A stretch of DNA of 64,000 bases from NCBI GenBank assembly GCA_001972305.1, contig BDDD01001611.1:1-64000 (forward strand). Reading direction: 5' to 3'. Position numbers and translations under genes: made by a program. The stretch comes from Cephalotus follicularis. Lineage: Eukaryota; Streptophyta; Magnoliopsida; Oxalidales; Cephalotaceae. A model generated the notes under the pieces. The model saw only the letters and a list, made by a program, of their open reading frames with translations. It was not told the origin of the DNA and searched no databases. Positions 1 to 11,575 of this stretch are shown piece by piece (the first letter of the stretch is position 1; every line of letters starts with the position of its first letter).

Positions 1-212
1 GTATAGACCTAGAATTGTGATTTTTGATTTATGACAAAGTTTTCAGATTATGTTCTAGATTCAGTTTATGCTTCATGATGATATATGTTTTCAGATTTTT
101 AGAACCACCACGTGATGATGATGATTAAGATTAAGATCTTGATATGTTTTAGTTCAGTTTTGTGTGACACACCGACCCTGAATCGGGAGTGATCCCGGTT
201 CCGAATCGGGGG
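1..212 (+). mobile_element. 3' end of the internal region of a Ty3/gypsy-like element
   Basis: This is non-coding sequence running off the left edge. It ends in a purine-rich stretch, AATCGGGGG (204-212), immediately before a TG-starting terminus at 213. That order is expected for a polypurine tract followed by a 3' LTR. No protein domain is visible in these 212 bases, so the assignment rests on layout alone and the family cannot be named. Confidence 0.4.
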
Positions 213-930
213 TGTTACATGGACCCTCAAGGTTTGGTGCGCTACTAACAATATCATTCATTTACCAATATTCAGCGGAAATTAAAAACCTTTAACAATA
301 TAATAATGCATGCGGAATAATCCAATAAAATATCACTTGAGTGGATGAAACCCAGTTTTATACAATACAGTTCATAAAAGCTCTGCCACAGACCGGTAAG
401 TCATGAAACAAAATACAATTTCATCTTTATACTCTTGGGTCGTCGAACTGTAATAAGAGGGAGGAGACTCACTCGGGGCTTCAATCCTTAGCTTGCTGCA
501 AAGCTCCACATGTACCTGACCCATTACATTACAATGCAATGGGTCAGCGACCACTGGTCGTGTAGGAACTACCACAATGTATTTATAAAATGCATATGCA
601 GCAAGACATATGCAATGCAAATAAGAGATGCAATAATAACCGACCAATCAATAACCAGTCACTCGTCATCGATAACAGTACGATCCATTTAGTATATAAT
701 ACAGTTTATTCAGTATATCAGTCATTCAATAACTACAGTCTTTCACAATCACTAACAATCAATAGCAGTCACTACAATCACTATAAGTCCTTCCTCGACA
801 TCCTCTACTTAAGGAGGAGCGGTAACGCACTCGAGACGTTAAAGGCAGAGGAGAGGAACTTAAATACTCATTATTACATTATACAGTAACATTAACGGTA
901 ACGGTAACATTAACAGTCATTCAGTCAGTG

Positions 931-1005
931 TGGCTCAACTCGGTCGGTGATCCAGTGGCTCAGCTCGGTCGGTGATCCATTGGCTCAGCTCGGTCGGTGA
1001 TCCAG
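931..1005. repeat. Three tandem copies of a 25-bp unit
   Basis: The unit TGGCTCAGCTCGGTCGGTGA plus five bases is repeated exactly three times (931-955, 956-980, 981-1005). The copies differ at two positions. It lies inside the candidate LTR. Confidence 0.9.
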
Positions 1006-1367
1006 TGCAATACATTGACAATACATTAACACTAACTACAGTACATTAACACTACACTTCTATGTGGTCTGCCTTCACTACCCTTTTCTTTATCACTCCA
1101 TAATACACTGCACTTATCATCTATATCTCACTGTACTTATCACTTATTCATTTATATCATCTCACTGCACTTATCATTTATTTATTTATATCATCTCACT
1201 TTTACGGGTGCATGGAACACATGTATTTACGTTTTGGCGCATGCATAGCATGCTAAGGGCGTTCGCCATAACGAGCTCGGGCTCGAGGAGTAACATGCGT
1301 GCATGAGCGCATGCTGAGGCACATCGTTGGCGTAGGGATGGCAGGCTATGGCGCACTGCACGGGATG

Positions 1368-2080
1368 CATGGCAGAGAAGGACACATGCATGGCAGAGGA
1401 GGCTATGCATTGTATGCACTGGCGTTGCTAGAGGAGAGCTCAACATCATGGCACCACATGCTTGGATACATGCGCTAGGGGGAGCTCATCACAGCATGCT
1501 CAAGATGTGAAGAGCTCGGCATGCATGGCGCTACAGGGCAGAGGACGACGCATGCCCATGATGCATGCTCGGTTCATGGTGCATGCTCAGGATGCATGGC
1601 AGAGGACAAGCTCGCATGCGTTGTGCGCATGGCAGAGGAGATCTCACATAGCAGAGGAGAGCTCCCATGCGTTGTGCGCATGGCAGAGGAGAGCTCACAT
1701 GCGTTGTGCGCATGGCAGAGGAGAGTTCTCGGCGCCGTTGCATGCTCGGGAAGCATGGGTCCTCGGCGTATGGCTCCTCGGGGTGCAAGGCAAGCGCACT
1801 ACACTGATGCGTCCTCGGTTGCGTGTCCTCGAACGCCATGGCATGCAGCGAATGCATGCATAGAGCTTAGCGCTATACACGCTCAGGACGCATGTGGACA
1901 GTGGTCGGCACATGGACACCTCGAGCGCATGGCGTGAAGAGCTCAGGCATGGCAGAGGAGAGCTCACATGGCAGAGGAAAGCTCACATGCGTTGCATGCA
2001 CAGGCGCATGGCAGAGGAGAGAGTGCTAGGCGCCGTTACATGCTTGGGTGCATGCAGAGGAGAGCATGGGTCCTCGGAGC
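1368..2080. repeat. Irregular minisatellite built on GCATGGCAGAGGAGAGCTCA
   Basis: The phrase CATGGCAGAGGA recurs at least eight times, often followed by GAGCTCACATGCGTTGTGCG. It is interspersed with a second recurring phrase, ATGGGTCCTCGG / ATGGCTTCTCGG. Units vary in length, so this is a degenerated compound minisatellite rather than a clean satellite. It lies inside the candidate LTR, in a GC-rich patch unlike the AT-rich surroundings. Confidence 0.8.
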
Positions 2081-2977
2081 ATGGCTTCTCGGTATACGGC
2101 TCCTCGACACATGGCATAGTGGCATCCTCGGGGCCATCACAGTGGAGATCTCAGCGCAGTGCATTGTCGGGACACATGCACTGGACGCATACGGTGATGT
2201 GTGCACGCCATAGCTTGCCAAGGTGCACTGTTTTCACTCGCTCCAGGGACATATGAGTATATATATATAGGCGTAACAACACAGTAAACATTCATTAACT
2301 TAATACCTATCAATGCAGAGGATCATTAACCCATCTAAATCATTCTACATTCATATCATTTATCTAATCATAATTCCATAACAATACACACAGACAGTAA
2401 AGGCTGAGTAGGAAGTAGATCCTACCTCAAATCCGACGACCCTTGCTCAGCTACTGCTACAATTTCTCATTTCTCCACTGATTCTTCGTCCTTTTGCTTC
2501 TTCCAAGGTTGGAGGTGGAGAGATTAAATGAGAGTGAAAAAGAGGAGACAAGAACTCTCCAGATAAAAACTCTTTCCTTGTCTCTTTTCTCAGCAGCCGT
2601 CCCCACTCTCCATTCCTACTCTTTTAGAAACACCAAAAGAACACTCTAGAATTCTCCAAACAATTTCACCAATTCTTTCACAATTTTGGGCTGATTCAGT
2701 GATGGTTGGCCCAAGCCATTTCCTCTCCTTTTTACTACAATTTGGGCCTGATTCTCATTCTCCATTTTATTACAACTAGGTCTAATACCAATAATAACCA
2801 TTTCAAGCCCAATAATATTAACACAACTTAGGCCCAGAATACCATTTCTTTATTAATCCGATTCCGGCTCAATAACAATATCGCGTTTTGAGCCCAATTT
2901 CTCCTTTAACAATTCGGTCCAACATTCGGCCCAGTCCAAAAGCCAGTCTTTTATATAACAAAATTCCGGGTGTTACA

Positions 2978-4999
2978 ATATGGTCGGCAAAAGCACTTTT
3001 TGAAATGACCTCACCAGACCAGTTTGAAAAGTGTTTTTGCTCCTTTTAAAAACAAAAAACACTTTTGTTAAAACTTTACCAAACACTAATTTAAGAAAAA
3101 ATGAGTTTAAAAAGTGTTTTTGGTAATGTAAAAACATTACCAAACAAGCACTTGGTGCAGTCCAAACCAATCCGAATAAAAAAAATTGCAGTCGGGTACA
3201 GTTCCAGGCCCGGAACCGCACCGAACAGCAAATGCCCAACTCTAAATTGAAATCATAGAACAATTAAGAAACCTTTTCAGCAAATCTCATCTTATAATCT
3301 ATGGTACATTCACCATTAAGATTTGAGTATTTAGTGGTCCTATCACATTACTTAAATCTCTACAAACTAGTACATAGATGCCTATATATGTACCATATTT
3401 TTTTCCTAACATTTATATTGCCAAGATTGTTCATGTTGGTGGTAATGCCTATATATGTACCATATCTTTATTAATAAATTATGATACACGTAATCAATAT
3501 ATTTGTGCACTTATTGTTTATTTACGTATTAAGATAGAGTCTCTTAATTTACAAACTATTTTCAATCATTTTTTGTGACAATGTAAAGGCAATGCAAGTA
3601 CTTGGTTAATCAAATAGAAGCTAATATCAAAATCAATTTGATGTGTACAACATATGATCTGTTATGGTTTTAACTAAATATTCCAAATCAATTTGGAGAA
3701 TGTTGCCTAAAAATTGAAAAATGTTGTAGGAGTATAATATTTTAAACCTTCCCCGATGAGCAAATACGAACTATTAACTTATTTTGATATACTTAATTAT
3801 TTATAAATGTAATGGTTCTAATGACCAATATTGGACAAGAATACTCAATTATTTAGAAATGTAATGGTTCTAATGACCAATATGGGACAATAATTCCCCT
3901 CTTGATATTCCTAACCACGTTGTCAAACACTTGTAAGAGATTTATATTTCCTCCCATCTTTATTATCCCATGTTCTTGGAGATTGTTCTCCATAAAACAT
4001 AGGTTTGATGGGTTTCACCCGGTTTTTTTTCCATAAGTGTTGGGACGCTATTAAAAACTCTGTTTTTTTTTTTTTTTGGTTTTTAAAGCTTTTACTTCAA
4101 GTGACATATGCTTGAGTAAAATTTCACTAACATTTGTTTAATTCCTAAACAGATGGAAGCTGATTGTGTTACGCAATACAAACCTATTAGTCTGTATGAG
4201 TTTTGTGCTTAGGAGAAAATCGACAGATAATTTCATTATTATCCAAGAGATAGTGCACTCTATGATGAAAAAAAAATCCCTTGATGACACAGTTTCAGGA
4301 TCATCATCTTCTACGCTTGTTTAGGGATACAAACCAAAACGCATATCACATAGCTAAAAAAGGGACTTCAAATGTGGGGTGATTTGTTAACCTTTTGATA
4401 TTTTGGATAAGTTTCTAGCTAATCAACGAAGTGTATCTTATCCTCGAAGTTGTTGTAACTAAAACCTTTTGCTTATATTGTAAGTTATTTTACTGTATTT
4501 ATGTTAAAATTTTCCGTTGATCGGAAATTATTTTTCTCTGACTTATTTTTTGAAAGTTACCAAACACTGAAAAATGAAGAAAATATTTTTCAAAAAGTTA
4601 TTTTTCTCTAATAAACGGAGCCTAAAAAAACACAAAAACACATATTAAAGAATGAGACAAAGTGGCGTTGCATCCCGCGAGACGCATATATCTACACCTC
4701 AAGAGTTGTTAAAAAAGAAGTGATTTTGACGTTTTTTAGAGAGAGGAGAGAGCACAAGTGTTTTAGTGAGATTAGGGTTTTTTTTGTCACTAATGTTGTT
4801 ACTTATTCATTAAAATAATTAAACTGGATAGTTCATGGTCCCAAACAACTCATAGGACACACATGAATACAAGCACTCTTTCACATTTTCTATTCCCCAT
4901 TAGTGTTTTGTATCAAGTGGATGGCCCCATATAAATGTTTCTTTTACTTTATTTTTTTGTAACCGGTTAACCAATCATTATGGAAACATTTGTTTAGGG
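2978..4999. other. AT-rich intergenic spacer upstream of the peptide array
   Basis: No gene is supported here. Around 2990-3160 there are inverted runs of AAAAGTGTTTTT/AAAAACACTTTT, consistent with a degraded foldback element. Near 3400-3440 a short stretch (ATTGCCAAGATTGTTCATG) resembles spacer sequence found upstream of later array units at 28.7 kb and 19.8 kb. Array-type flanking sequence may therefore already start here. Confidence 0.5.
3791..3894. repeat. 52-bp tandem duplication
   Basis: Two copies, 3791-3842 and 3843-3894, share the run AAATGTAATGGTTCTAATGA and differ at a few positions. It is non-coding. Confidence 0.8.
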
Positions 5000-5249
5000 T
5001 TAATATCTAACCTGTACAATAAATACAGAATCTCTATGATAAACACTCAGATATTATTTGATATATATACTTTATATATTTTTGTGATATGATATTGATA
5101 CATCATATTGCAAATATATATCATATTAGATATACATTACCATATACATATATAAATGAATTTCATTAGACAATTCCTCTCCTATAAATATAGCCTAAAT
5201 TTTTTCTATTCCAAAGCATTGGTGATTAAATTTCTCTTAAGAAAAAAAA
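5000..5249 (+). promoter_or_regulatory. Shared 5' flank and TATA box of peptide unit A
   Basis: The block around 5018-5062 (AATAAATACA..., TCAGATATTATTTGAT) recurs upstream of units D (about 15915-15960) and E (about 19980-20035). TATAAATA lies at 5183-5190, about 60 bp before the position of the (lost) start codon. It is followed by TAGCCTAAAT and CAAAGCATTGG, which are also shared by D and E. The conservation points to a common promoter inherited by duplication. Confidence 0.6.
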
Positions 5250-5583
5250 AAGGAAGTAAAAGCTTCATTCAAGCTCAATTTCTTGATAATTTTATTAGCT
5301 GTTTCATATTGTAAGTCATTCTCCAATTAAAATGTTGTTAAGAAAAGAAGGGACTGCAATTGATAACTAAATAGCAGAAAGTGTTCCGATGATTTAAAAA
5401 AAGAGTTGAACATTACAATTTATAGAAATCTAAGCAAACTAATTTCCTAGTTAAAAGCAACTATCCCTTATCAGCAACAACCTATGACGTATGACTTATC
5501 AAGAAAAAGAATAACTTATGACTCAGCTAATAATTTCATAAATATCAGGTCTTCAGATGACTGTTCCTTATTTTGTGCATGAC

Positions 5584-7250
5584 TCAGTCCTCTTCATGAT
5601 TTATCTTCTCAACAGCAGCATAAAGTTGGTGATGTATCTCAACACTTCCCCTCAGCGCCAACCCTTTATCTAACACTCCCAAAGAGTCTCTAAACTTTAA
5701 GAACTTATTGTAGCCAAGTGCTTTGGTTAATACATCTGCTACTTGCTCATCTGTGTGAATTGACATCAACTTGATTTCTCTCTTCAAAACCTTCTCTCTT
5801 ATAAAATGATGTTACACCTCAATGTGTTTTGTCCTTGCATGGAACACAGGATTCTCTGCAAGCTTAATTGCACTTTCACTATCACAATATAGGCTGACTG
5901 TGTACTCCACAGGCTGGTAAAGTTCTTTAAGCAATCTTACTAACCACGTGCTTTCTTGTGCCGCCATTGCTGCTACTCAATATTCAGCTTCTGTGGTAGA
6001 TAAAGACACAATGGGTTGTCTTTTGCTGCACCATCAAACCACTCCCGAACCAAGGCTGAAGAGGTAGCCTGTTGTAGACCTTCTTGTAGAATGATCCCCT
6101 GCATAGTCAGCATCACAAAACCCACTGATTTTGCAGTTGCCTCCTTTCTTATACAATATACCAAAGTCAATACTACTTTGTATATACTTTAATATTCGTT
6201 GAGCAGCTTCAAGATGAGACTTCTTTGGAATTTGCATAAACCTGCTCACAACACCAACAGCCTGAGCAATATCAGGTCGAGTTGAGGTCAAGTATATTAA
6301 ACTTCCAACTAGCTGTCTATACTTTGTTGGATCTTTGATGTTGCTTTCCCCATCTGTGGAGAGTTTTGCATTTACTTCCATTGGAGTTGCACTGGGGTTA
6401 CATTTTGACATTCCGAACCGAACCAATAGCTCTTTTGCATATTTTTGTTGACTAAGAAACATTCCTTGTTCATTTTGCTCAAGCTCAAGGCCAAGAAAAT
6501 GATGCAGCTCTCCTAACTTCTTCATGTGAAACCGTACTCCTAGATTGATTTGAACTGTGGCTATTTCTCCTTTGTCATCACCTGTTATGATTAAATCATC
6601 AACATATATTAGAACAACAGAAATCTGCCTATTTGTGAGTTTTACAAAGAGGCTGGAGTCTGCAGATGTCATAGAATAGCCAGCAGCATAAAGAAATTCT
6701 GCAATTTTTCCAAACCAAACTCTTGGGGATTGTTTCAGCCCATAGAGCGCTTTTCACAATTTGCACACATACTGTGGATAAGTTGTGTTTTGAAAACCTT
6801 TGGGTTGTTCCATGAAAATTTCTCTATCAATATCAACATGTAAAAAAACATTTTTTACATCCATTTGCCACAGCTTCCACTCAAAACATGCAGCAAGATC
6901 AATGAGAACTCGGACTGTTGTAAATTTAGCTACAAGGCTAAAAGTTTCATCATAGTCAAACCCAAATTGTTGAGAGAAGCCTCGAGCTACGAGTCGTGCC
7001 TTGTACCTTTCTATCTCACCATTAGCTTTGGTCTTGATTTTGTAGACCCATTTACATGAAATAGGTTTTACACCATATGGTAATGGCACAAGATCCTAGG
7101 TTTCATTCTGCTTTAAGGCCATGACTTCTTCCTCCACTGCTTTCCTCCAAACACCATTTCCTTGTGCTTCTTCAAAAGATGTTGGCTCCTTATCTTTTGT
7201 TGCTGCTGCAAATGCTGTTACAACATTTAAATTTGCATACCTTGGATTTG
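5584..7250 (-). pseudogene. copia pol remnant: reverse transcriptase and RNase H in several frames
   Basis: Pieces in order on the minus strand: a linker ending GVWRKAVEEEVMALKQNET, the RT start (PISCKWVYKIKTKANGEIER; QMDVKNVFLH), the catalytic YVDDLIITGD segment, the GSLIYLTSTRPDI segment, the RNase H region (DADYAGDHSTRRSTTGY), and the C-terminal HTDEQVADVLTKAL that reads towards the LTR. Stops and frame changes separate them. The integrase core expected before the RT is absent. Confidence 0.8.
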
Positions 7251-7288
7251 GTTTAGGTACACGTTTAGACCTTCGTGGTCCTTCATCT

Positions 7289-8307
7289 TCATTGTGGATC
7301 GACCACCGTGAAGGCAATATCAGATTGGTCTTCAGGGAGCAGGAACTCTTCCCATTCTTGATCTTCAGACCTGTATACCATAGGATGATCTTCGACAATG
7401 GAAATGAATGCTCCCCATTCATCTTCACTGTCATCGTTAGACATAGGAGCATTTGAAACTATAGTATTACCTTCCTCTACCTTCTTCTTTGGTGAGCGGC
7501 AGTCTCTGGCAAAGTGACCACCTTTACCACAGTTGTAGCAGGTTACTTTGTTTCTGGGATTGGAATATTGTTTTTCCAAATCTCTCCCTTTTGTAGCTTC
7601 CCCTGCTTGTGGGCTTTCTTGGCTTTGCTTATTCTTAGATTTAGATTTGTTCCCTCGTCCAGAGAACAGTGCTTCTTCATTGTCTTTGACAGACAATCCA
7701 ACCATTTGTTTAGCTAAACTCTCTTGATTTGCTAGAAGACTTTCTAGCTTAATCAAACTTGGTTGAGCTGGCCACCCTTGAATAGCAGTTATAAAGCCAC
7801 TATATTCTTGCTTCAAGCCACGGATGATGATTCGCCGTTGTCTTGCCTCCGAGATTTTTGACTCCTCGTCAAGCTGAAAAATCTGCTGACAAACCATTTT
7901 AACTTTCATAAAATTATTTGAGATAGTCAAATTGAGATAGTCAAATTACCTTGATTTATCAACCTGATCTCATTCTCCAGCATTTGCAATCGAGCTCCGT
8001 TCTTCTTCGAAAACAAAGTGGCAAAGGCATCCCATGCCTCCATTGGAGATTTTGCGTCACGGATATAATCAAGTAGATCCTTTTGTATGCTAGCCTTGAG
8101 CACGAACAAGGCTTTTCCAGCCTCAATCTTCCATTTTCGGAGTGCCTCAGAACTTTCAGGGGTACCGGTTGGTTGAGTTGTGTCGGCTCCATTTACGAAT
8201 TCCCACAGATCTTGCCCTAGGAGATATGACTCCAAGCAAGATTTCCAGTCATTGTAGTTGGTGTGAGTCAGCTTCTCAATTGCACCAACAAAATTACCAA
8301 GCTCCAT
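7289..8307 (-). pseudogene. copia gag (capsid and zinc knuckle), frame-broken
   Basis: From the ATG at 8307 the translation has the copia gag opening (LTHTNYNDWKSCLESYL at about residue 13). The frame breaks near 7930, where the 14-bp stretch TGAGATAGTCAAAT is tandemly duplicated. The second part carries the zinc knuckle CYNCGKGGHFARDC (CX2CX4HX4C). The frame then stops before protease. The gag of copia elements packages element RNA; this copy cannot make a full-length protein. Confidence 0.8.
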
Positions 8308-8980
8308 TCTTTGTGGACTTTGATCGAACGCCTTCTAGACTATAAAGAGAATACCCAACAGCCAAACAATCTGTCTCTGATACCAAATTGTTAAGAAAAG
8401 AAGGGACTTCAATTGATAACTAAATAGCAGAAAGTGTTTCGATGATTTAAAAAAAGAGTTGAACATTACAATTTCTAGAAATCTAAGCAAACTAATTTCC
8501 TAGTTAAAAGCAACTATCCCTTATCAGCAACAACCCATGACTTATAAAAAAAAACAATAACTTATGACTCAGCTAATAATTTCCTAAATATCAGGTATTC
8601 AGATGACTGTTCCTTATTTTGTGCATGACTCAGTCCTCTTCATGATTAATCTTCTCAACAGCAGCATAAAGTTGGTGATGTATCTCAACAAATGTCAACT
8701 GTAATTAAATTATAACATATTCTACTTTCATTTTAGGACAAATTATTTTATTACATCTTTTCTTATATTCACTACAGAATTTCCCTTGTACACAGTGGGT
8801 GCTGGTTTAGTGCATGGATACCTCCAACTTGGATGTGATGAAAATTACGTTTGCGAAAGGCGCTGCCCTTTTACATGCCAATCCGCATACTGTTCCAAAG
8901 GAACTTGCTTCTGTACAAGATCGGTGATAAGACCTATGATAACTGTACCATGTCCATATCCACCCCCATCAACCACATGA

Positions 8981-9181
8981 GCTCACCTCTAGAGCCATGC
9001 AATGCAACAATCCTTTCACTTGTTTTACAAGTCCATAATAAATCCATATATATATGGTTTTGGATCATATTGGCTAAGGGAGTTCTTGGATCATTGTCCT
9101 ACATTATATGGAATACTTTTGACTGAGTAATGGAAATTTACTTCATCTCATCTTGGTGTGTTTTTTTTATTGGTGTACCAT
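8981..9181 (+). other. 3' flank of unit A
   Basis: This sequence matches the 3' flank of the other units in order: CTACATT(G/A)TATGGAATA, GAGTAAT, TACTTCATC and the T-rich stretch before TATTGGTG. The match stops at the poly-T of the next insertion. It probably holds the shared 3' UTR. Confidence 0.6.
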
Positions 9182-9905
9182 TTTTTTTTTTGTGAAAGAT
9201 TAAGAGTTATATTAATCAAAGAAAAATACAACAATAAGGACAACGACTATACAAAAAGGACAAGGTGGTCAAAGAAGCAAGTGGCTAGGCCACCCAGGAT
9301 AAGCCTATACACAAACTACCAAACAAAAACATGTTGGACATAAGGGTATTCACACATCAAAAGAATACCAACAGCTAAGAACAGGCCTACTAGTAGGAAA
9401 GACCTATTACAAGAGGGCACAAAACAGCCTATACAATACTGAGCCATAACAGATACAGGCATACTCATAAACAACTCAACCAGTAGCAGTACATACCAGC
9501 AAAGAACCAAACAGTCAATGCCCCCTGCTATGCGACATCCTCACCAAAGGAATATGCAGCAAGAGACAAGTAGGTATCAAACAGCCAGAGTACTCCACTT
9601 CTGGAGCGAACTGCCATCAACCAGGACCAGCACACAACCAGGAGGTAGCACTACCAGCAGCAAAAACAGCTGCTCCCCACTCTGTTACATGATCTGGGCA
9701 CATACCAGCAATTACCAGGCGACTACACCACTGCAGGTCAGACCAGGATCCAAAGGAACACAAGCTCCTTACCACCCACATCCCTGGCCATCAGCACCAG
9801 GCACTAGGACTGGATACCTAGTCGAGTTTAATAACGTACTAAACTGGCAAATCGGTCAAAGTGATACGTTACCCGTGTCAAACTTCATCCAGTGCTGTCC
9901 CTAAT
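9182..9905 (-). mobile_element. Probable non-LTR retroposon fragment, minus strand
   Basis: A poly-T run (about 9180-9192) followed by AAGATTAAGAGTTATATTAA interrupts the array's 3' flank. This is what a minus-strand poly(A)-tailed retroposon 3' end looks like. The remaining roughly 700 bases are more GC-rich than the surroundings and code for nothing recognisable. No target duplication was found, so the right limit (near 9900) is approximate. Confidence 0.45.
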
Positions 9906-10263
9906 ATATAATGGTATGTTAATACTAAGTAGTAGTAAAACAATTTAGTCTTGGTTTTAACTCAAATCTGTTATTGATCATAATTCAAAGAAATATGCAA
10001 AGGACATTATTGTCTACTTAAACCAATGTCAAGTTCGGTTATACACGGAGGGAAAGTCTTTTATGCATGTCAACGTAAATACTTAATTATCGTACTTATG
10101 ATTAATATTTTATAAATTCAAAATTTTTAATATATGTAAATCATGTTAATTTTTAGGTTAATTGAATATCTCTAACAAGTTCATTTCCACAATATAATTT
10201 TGGCTATTATATAGTTTTTCATATATTATCAAAAAGTAGTTTATTCAAAAGAATATTTATAGA
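9906..10263. other. AT-rich spacer within the array
   Basis: No gene or clear element is seen. It lies between the retroposon and the hAT-like element. Confidence 0.5.
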
Positions 10264-10706
10264 CAATGTCGGAGACAAAGGAGGTTAGGGGTCCTGGCCC
10301 CCCAAAATTTTGGAAATTATTTCTGTCAAAAATGACCCCCCAAAAGTGCAAAACTGATATTATGCAATATTTGACTAAACTAACTACCCATAACCTGTAG
10401 ACCATAACAATCTCACTAATCTACTAATAAACTTAACTACCCAACCCAAATAACAAAAACAAAAAAAAGCACACTGAAAGAAATTTTAAAATCCCTAAAT
10501 ACTAAATGATAAAAACTAAAAATCCCTAACTTTTATTTTGTTAAAATTATTGTTTAACATACTTTATGTATTCTTGTGTTTATTATTAAATTTACGAGGT
10601 ATTAAATTTTTTTATAATAATAATATTTTATTTTTTCTAATGTTATTTTTTTTATTTTTAATGTTAACCTTTGCTCCCCAATGTAAAATTTTTTGCTCCG
10701 CTCCTG
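10264..10706. mobile_element. hAT-like MITE with an 8-bp target duplication
   Basis: The ends CAATGTCGGAGAC... and ...GCTCCGCTCCTG are imperfect inverted repeats. They are flanked by the perfect 8-bp duplication TTTATAGA (10256-10263 and 10707-10714), the size used by hAT transposases. Inside is AT-rich sequence with no transposase. The GGCCCCCCAAAATTTTGG motif near the left end is typical of plant non-autonomous elements. At 443 bp it must rely on a transposase supplied elsewhere. Confidence 0.75.
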
Positions 10707-11299
10707 TTTATAGATTTGTAATTGATCTAAAATTTTAATTTTTAGTTTTATAAAATATTAATCATAAATATGTTAATTAAAAATGTAAAAAAAAAAAAGA
10801 AAAAGAAAAGAGTCCAAGATAAGTTGCACAACACATCCGGTCCATTAGGATTATGCTACTATTATTTTTGAATTTCAACGTTCTCCTTAGATAGTCTCAT
10901 GGATATAACAAATTTCAGTTTATTTTTATTTGTACGCAAACTCTACAATTGTACTCTATATAATTGTAATATTATTCAAGAATTGGGATCTCTTCAGCAC
11001 CAAAAGTGTTAGGCATTATATAATATACTAATTTAACGATAAAGAAATAATTCAAAGGTTATGGAATTCTTATCGATAAGTGTCTCGTAAAAGACATTCG
11101 TTAATTTTAATCGATAGATTGATACATCGAATATTATTCAATCTTTTTTACTGTTAGATTGGTATACTGGATAATGTCCAATCCTCTTTTCATCGGAGAG
11201 GATCCAATCCTATCATACAATCAATATAGAAAAGGAAATACTTCCTTCAAAACTCCTCTGCTTGCTTATTGTCTTTTATTATAACATTCGTTTTTTTTT
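10707..11299. other. AT-rich array spacer
   Basis: Parts resemble other array spacers: the phrase ATAGTCTCATGGATATAAC near 10891 and the nearby Thr-rich tracts match about 17160. No reading frame or RNA gene is visible. Confidence 0.5.
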
Positions 11300-11575
11300 A
11301 AATTCTACTTTGCATAGCTTGTATAGCTATTCTCATTAATAACCAGCTTGGATTCAAAATTGTATTATGTCAATTGATAAACGATATTCTATCTCACCTT
11401 ATATATACATTAATCCTCTCACTTATACAAGTCTTGCACTATATATATATATATATATCGATTTTCGTCATTCTCCTACATTGCATGGAATATTTTGGAG
11501 TAATCAATTTCTACTTCATCATGGTGTGCTATTTTTAGCAGTGTTGTGAAATATATATTATGGATGCATGGTGTT
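11300..11575 (+). pseudogene. Array unit B: deletion scar, gene body missing
   Basis: The left part (about 11310-11410: GTATAGCTATTCTCATTAAT, TAAACGATATTCTATCTCACC) matches the far 5' flank of unit C (13005-13105). The sequence then jumps directly into the family 3' flank from about 11410 (TTAATCCTCTCACTTATACA; CTACATTGCATGGAATATTT; CTACTTCATCATGGTGTG; TATATATTATGGATGCATGG). Promoter, both exons and intron are missing. The join falls at a TACAT microhomology present on both sides. This unit therefore once existed and was lost by an internal deletion. Confidence 0.65.

Larger units (their letters stand above)
213..2977 (+). mobile_element. Candidate 3' LTR of a gypsy-type element (about 2.8 kb)
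   Basis: The segment begins TGTTACATGG just after a polypurine-like tract and ends CCGGGTGTTACA at 2977, so it has TG...CA limits. It holds a TATA-like run (about 2253-2270) and two sets of tandem repeats, but no convincing protein. Long LTRs with internal minisatellites are common in plant chromoviruses. The partner LTR lies outside the window, so neither limits nor target duplication can be confirmed. Several overlapping short reading frames inside the repeats are by-products of the repeat period. Confidence 0.45.
5336..8690 (-). mobile_element. Ty1/copia element, complete at both ends but internally deleted
   Basis: LTRs lie at 5336-5644 and 8389-8690, with termini TGTTAAG...CTCAACA. They are flanked by the perfect 5-bp target duplication AATGT (5331-5335, 8691-8695). 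On the minus strand the primer-binding site TGGTATCAGAGA follows the right-hand LTR, and a purine tract (GCTGAGGGGAAG) precedes the left-hand LTR. By eye the two LTRs differ at about ten positions plus a 7-bp indel, so the insertion is not brand new. The inside is only about 2.7 kb: gag is followed directly by the C-terminal reverse transcriptase/RNase H part. Protease and integrase are missing, so it is non-autonomous. Confidence 0.93.
5250..8980 (+). pseudogene. Peptide array unit A: start codon lost, copia element in its intron
   Basis: Exon 1 corresponds to 5250-5310 and exon 2 to 8796-8980; both splice sites are intact (GTAAGT donor, CAG acceptor). The start codon of the family is AAG here (5250-5252), and no other in-frame ATG exists in exon 1, so translation cannot begin at the usual place. 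Exon 2 is fully open and keeps the eight cysteines with family spacing (C-x5-C-x3-C-x3-C-x4-C-x4-C-x-C-x12-C) and the PMITVPCPYP tail. A 3.4-kb copia element sits in the intron, and the intron's 3' half is shorter than in other units. Loss appears recent because the coding frame is otherwise clean; an RNA from here could still exist but should not give the secreted peptide. Confidence 0.75.

Noticed and set aside
1186..2256. Several overlapping frames of 60-138 codons on both strands
   Set aside because: They are produced by the minisatellite; low-complexity His/Ala/Ser-rich, no domain.
9518..9904. 128-codon frame at 9.5 kb
   Set aside because: Low-complexity Thr/Ser/Pro-rich translation inside the probable retroposon.
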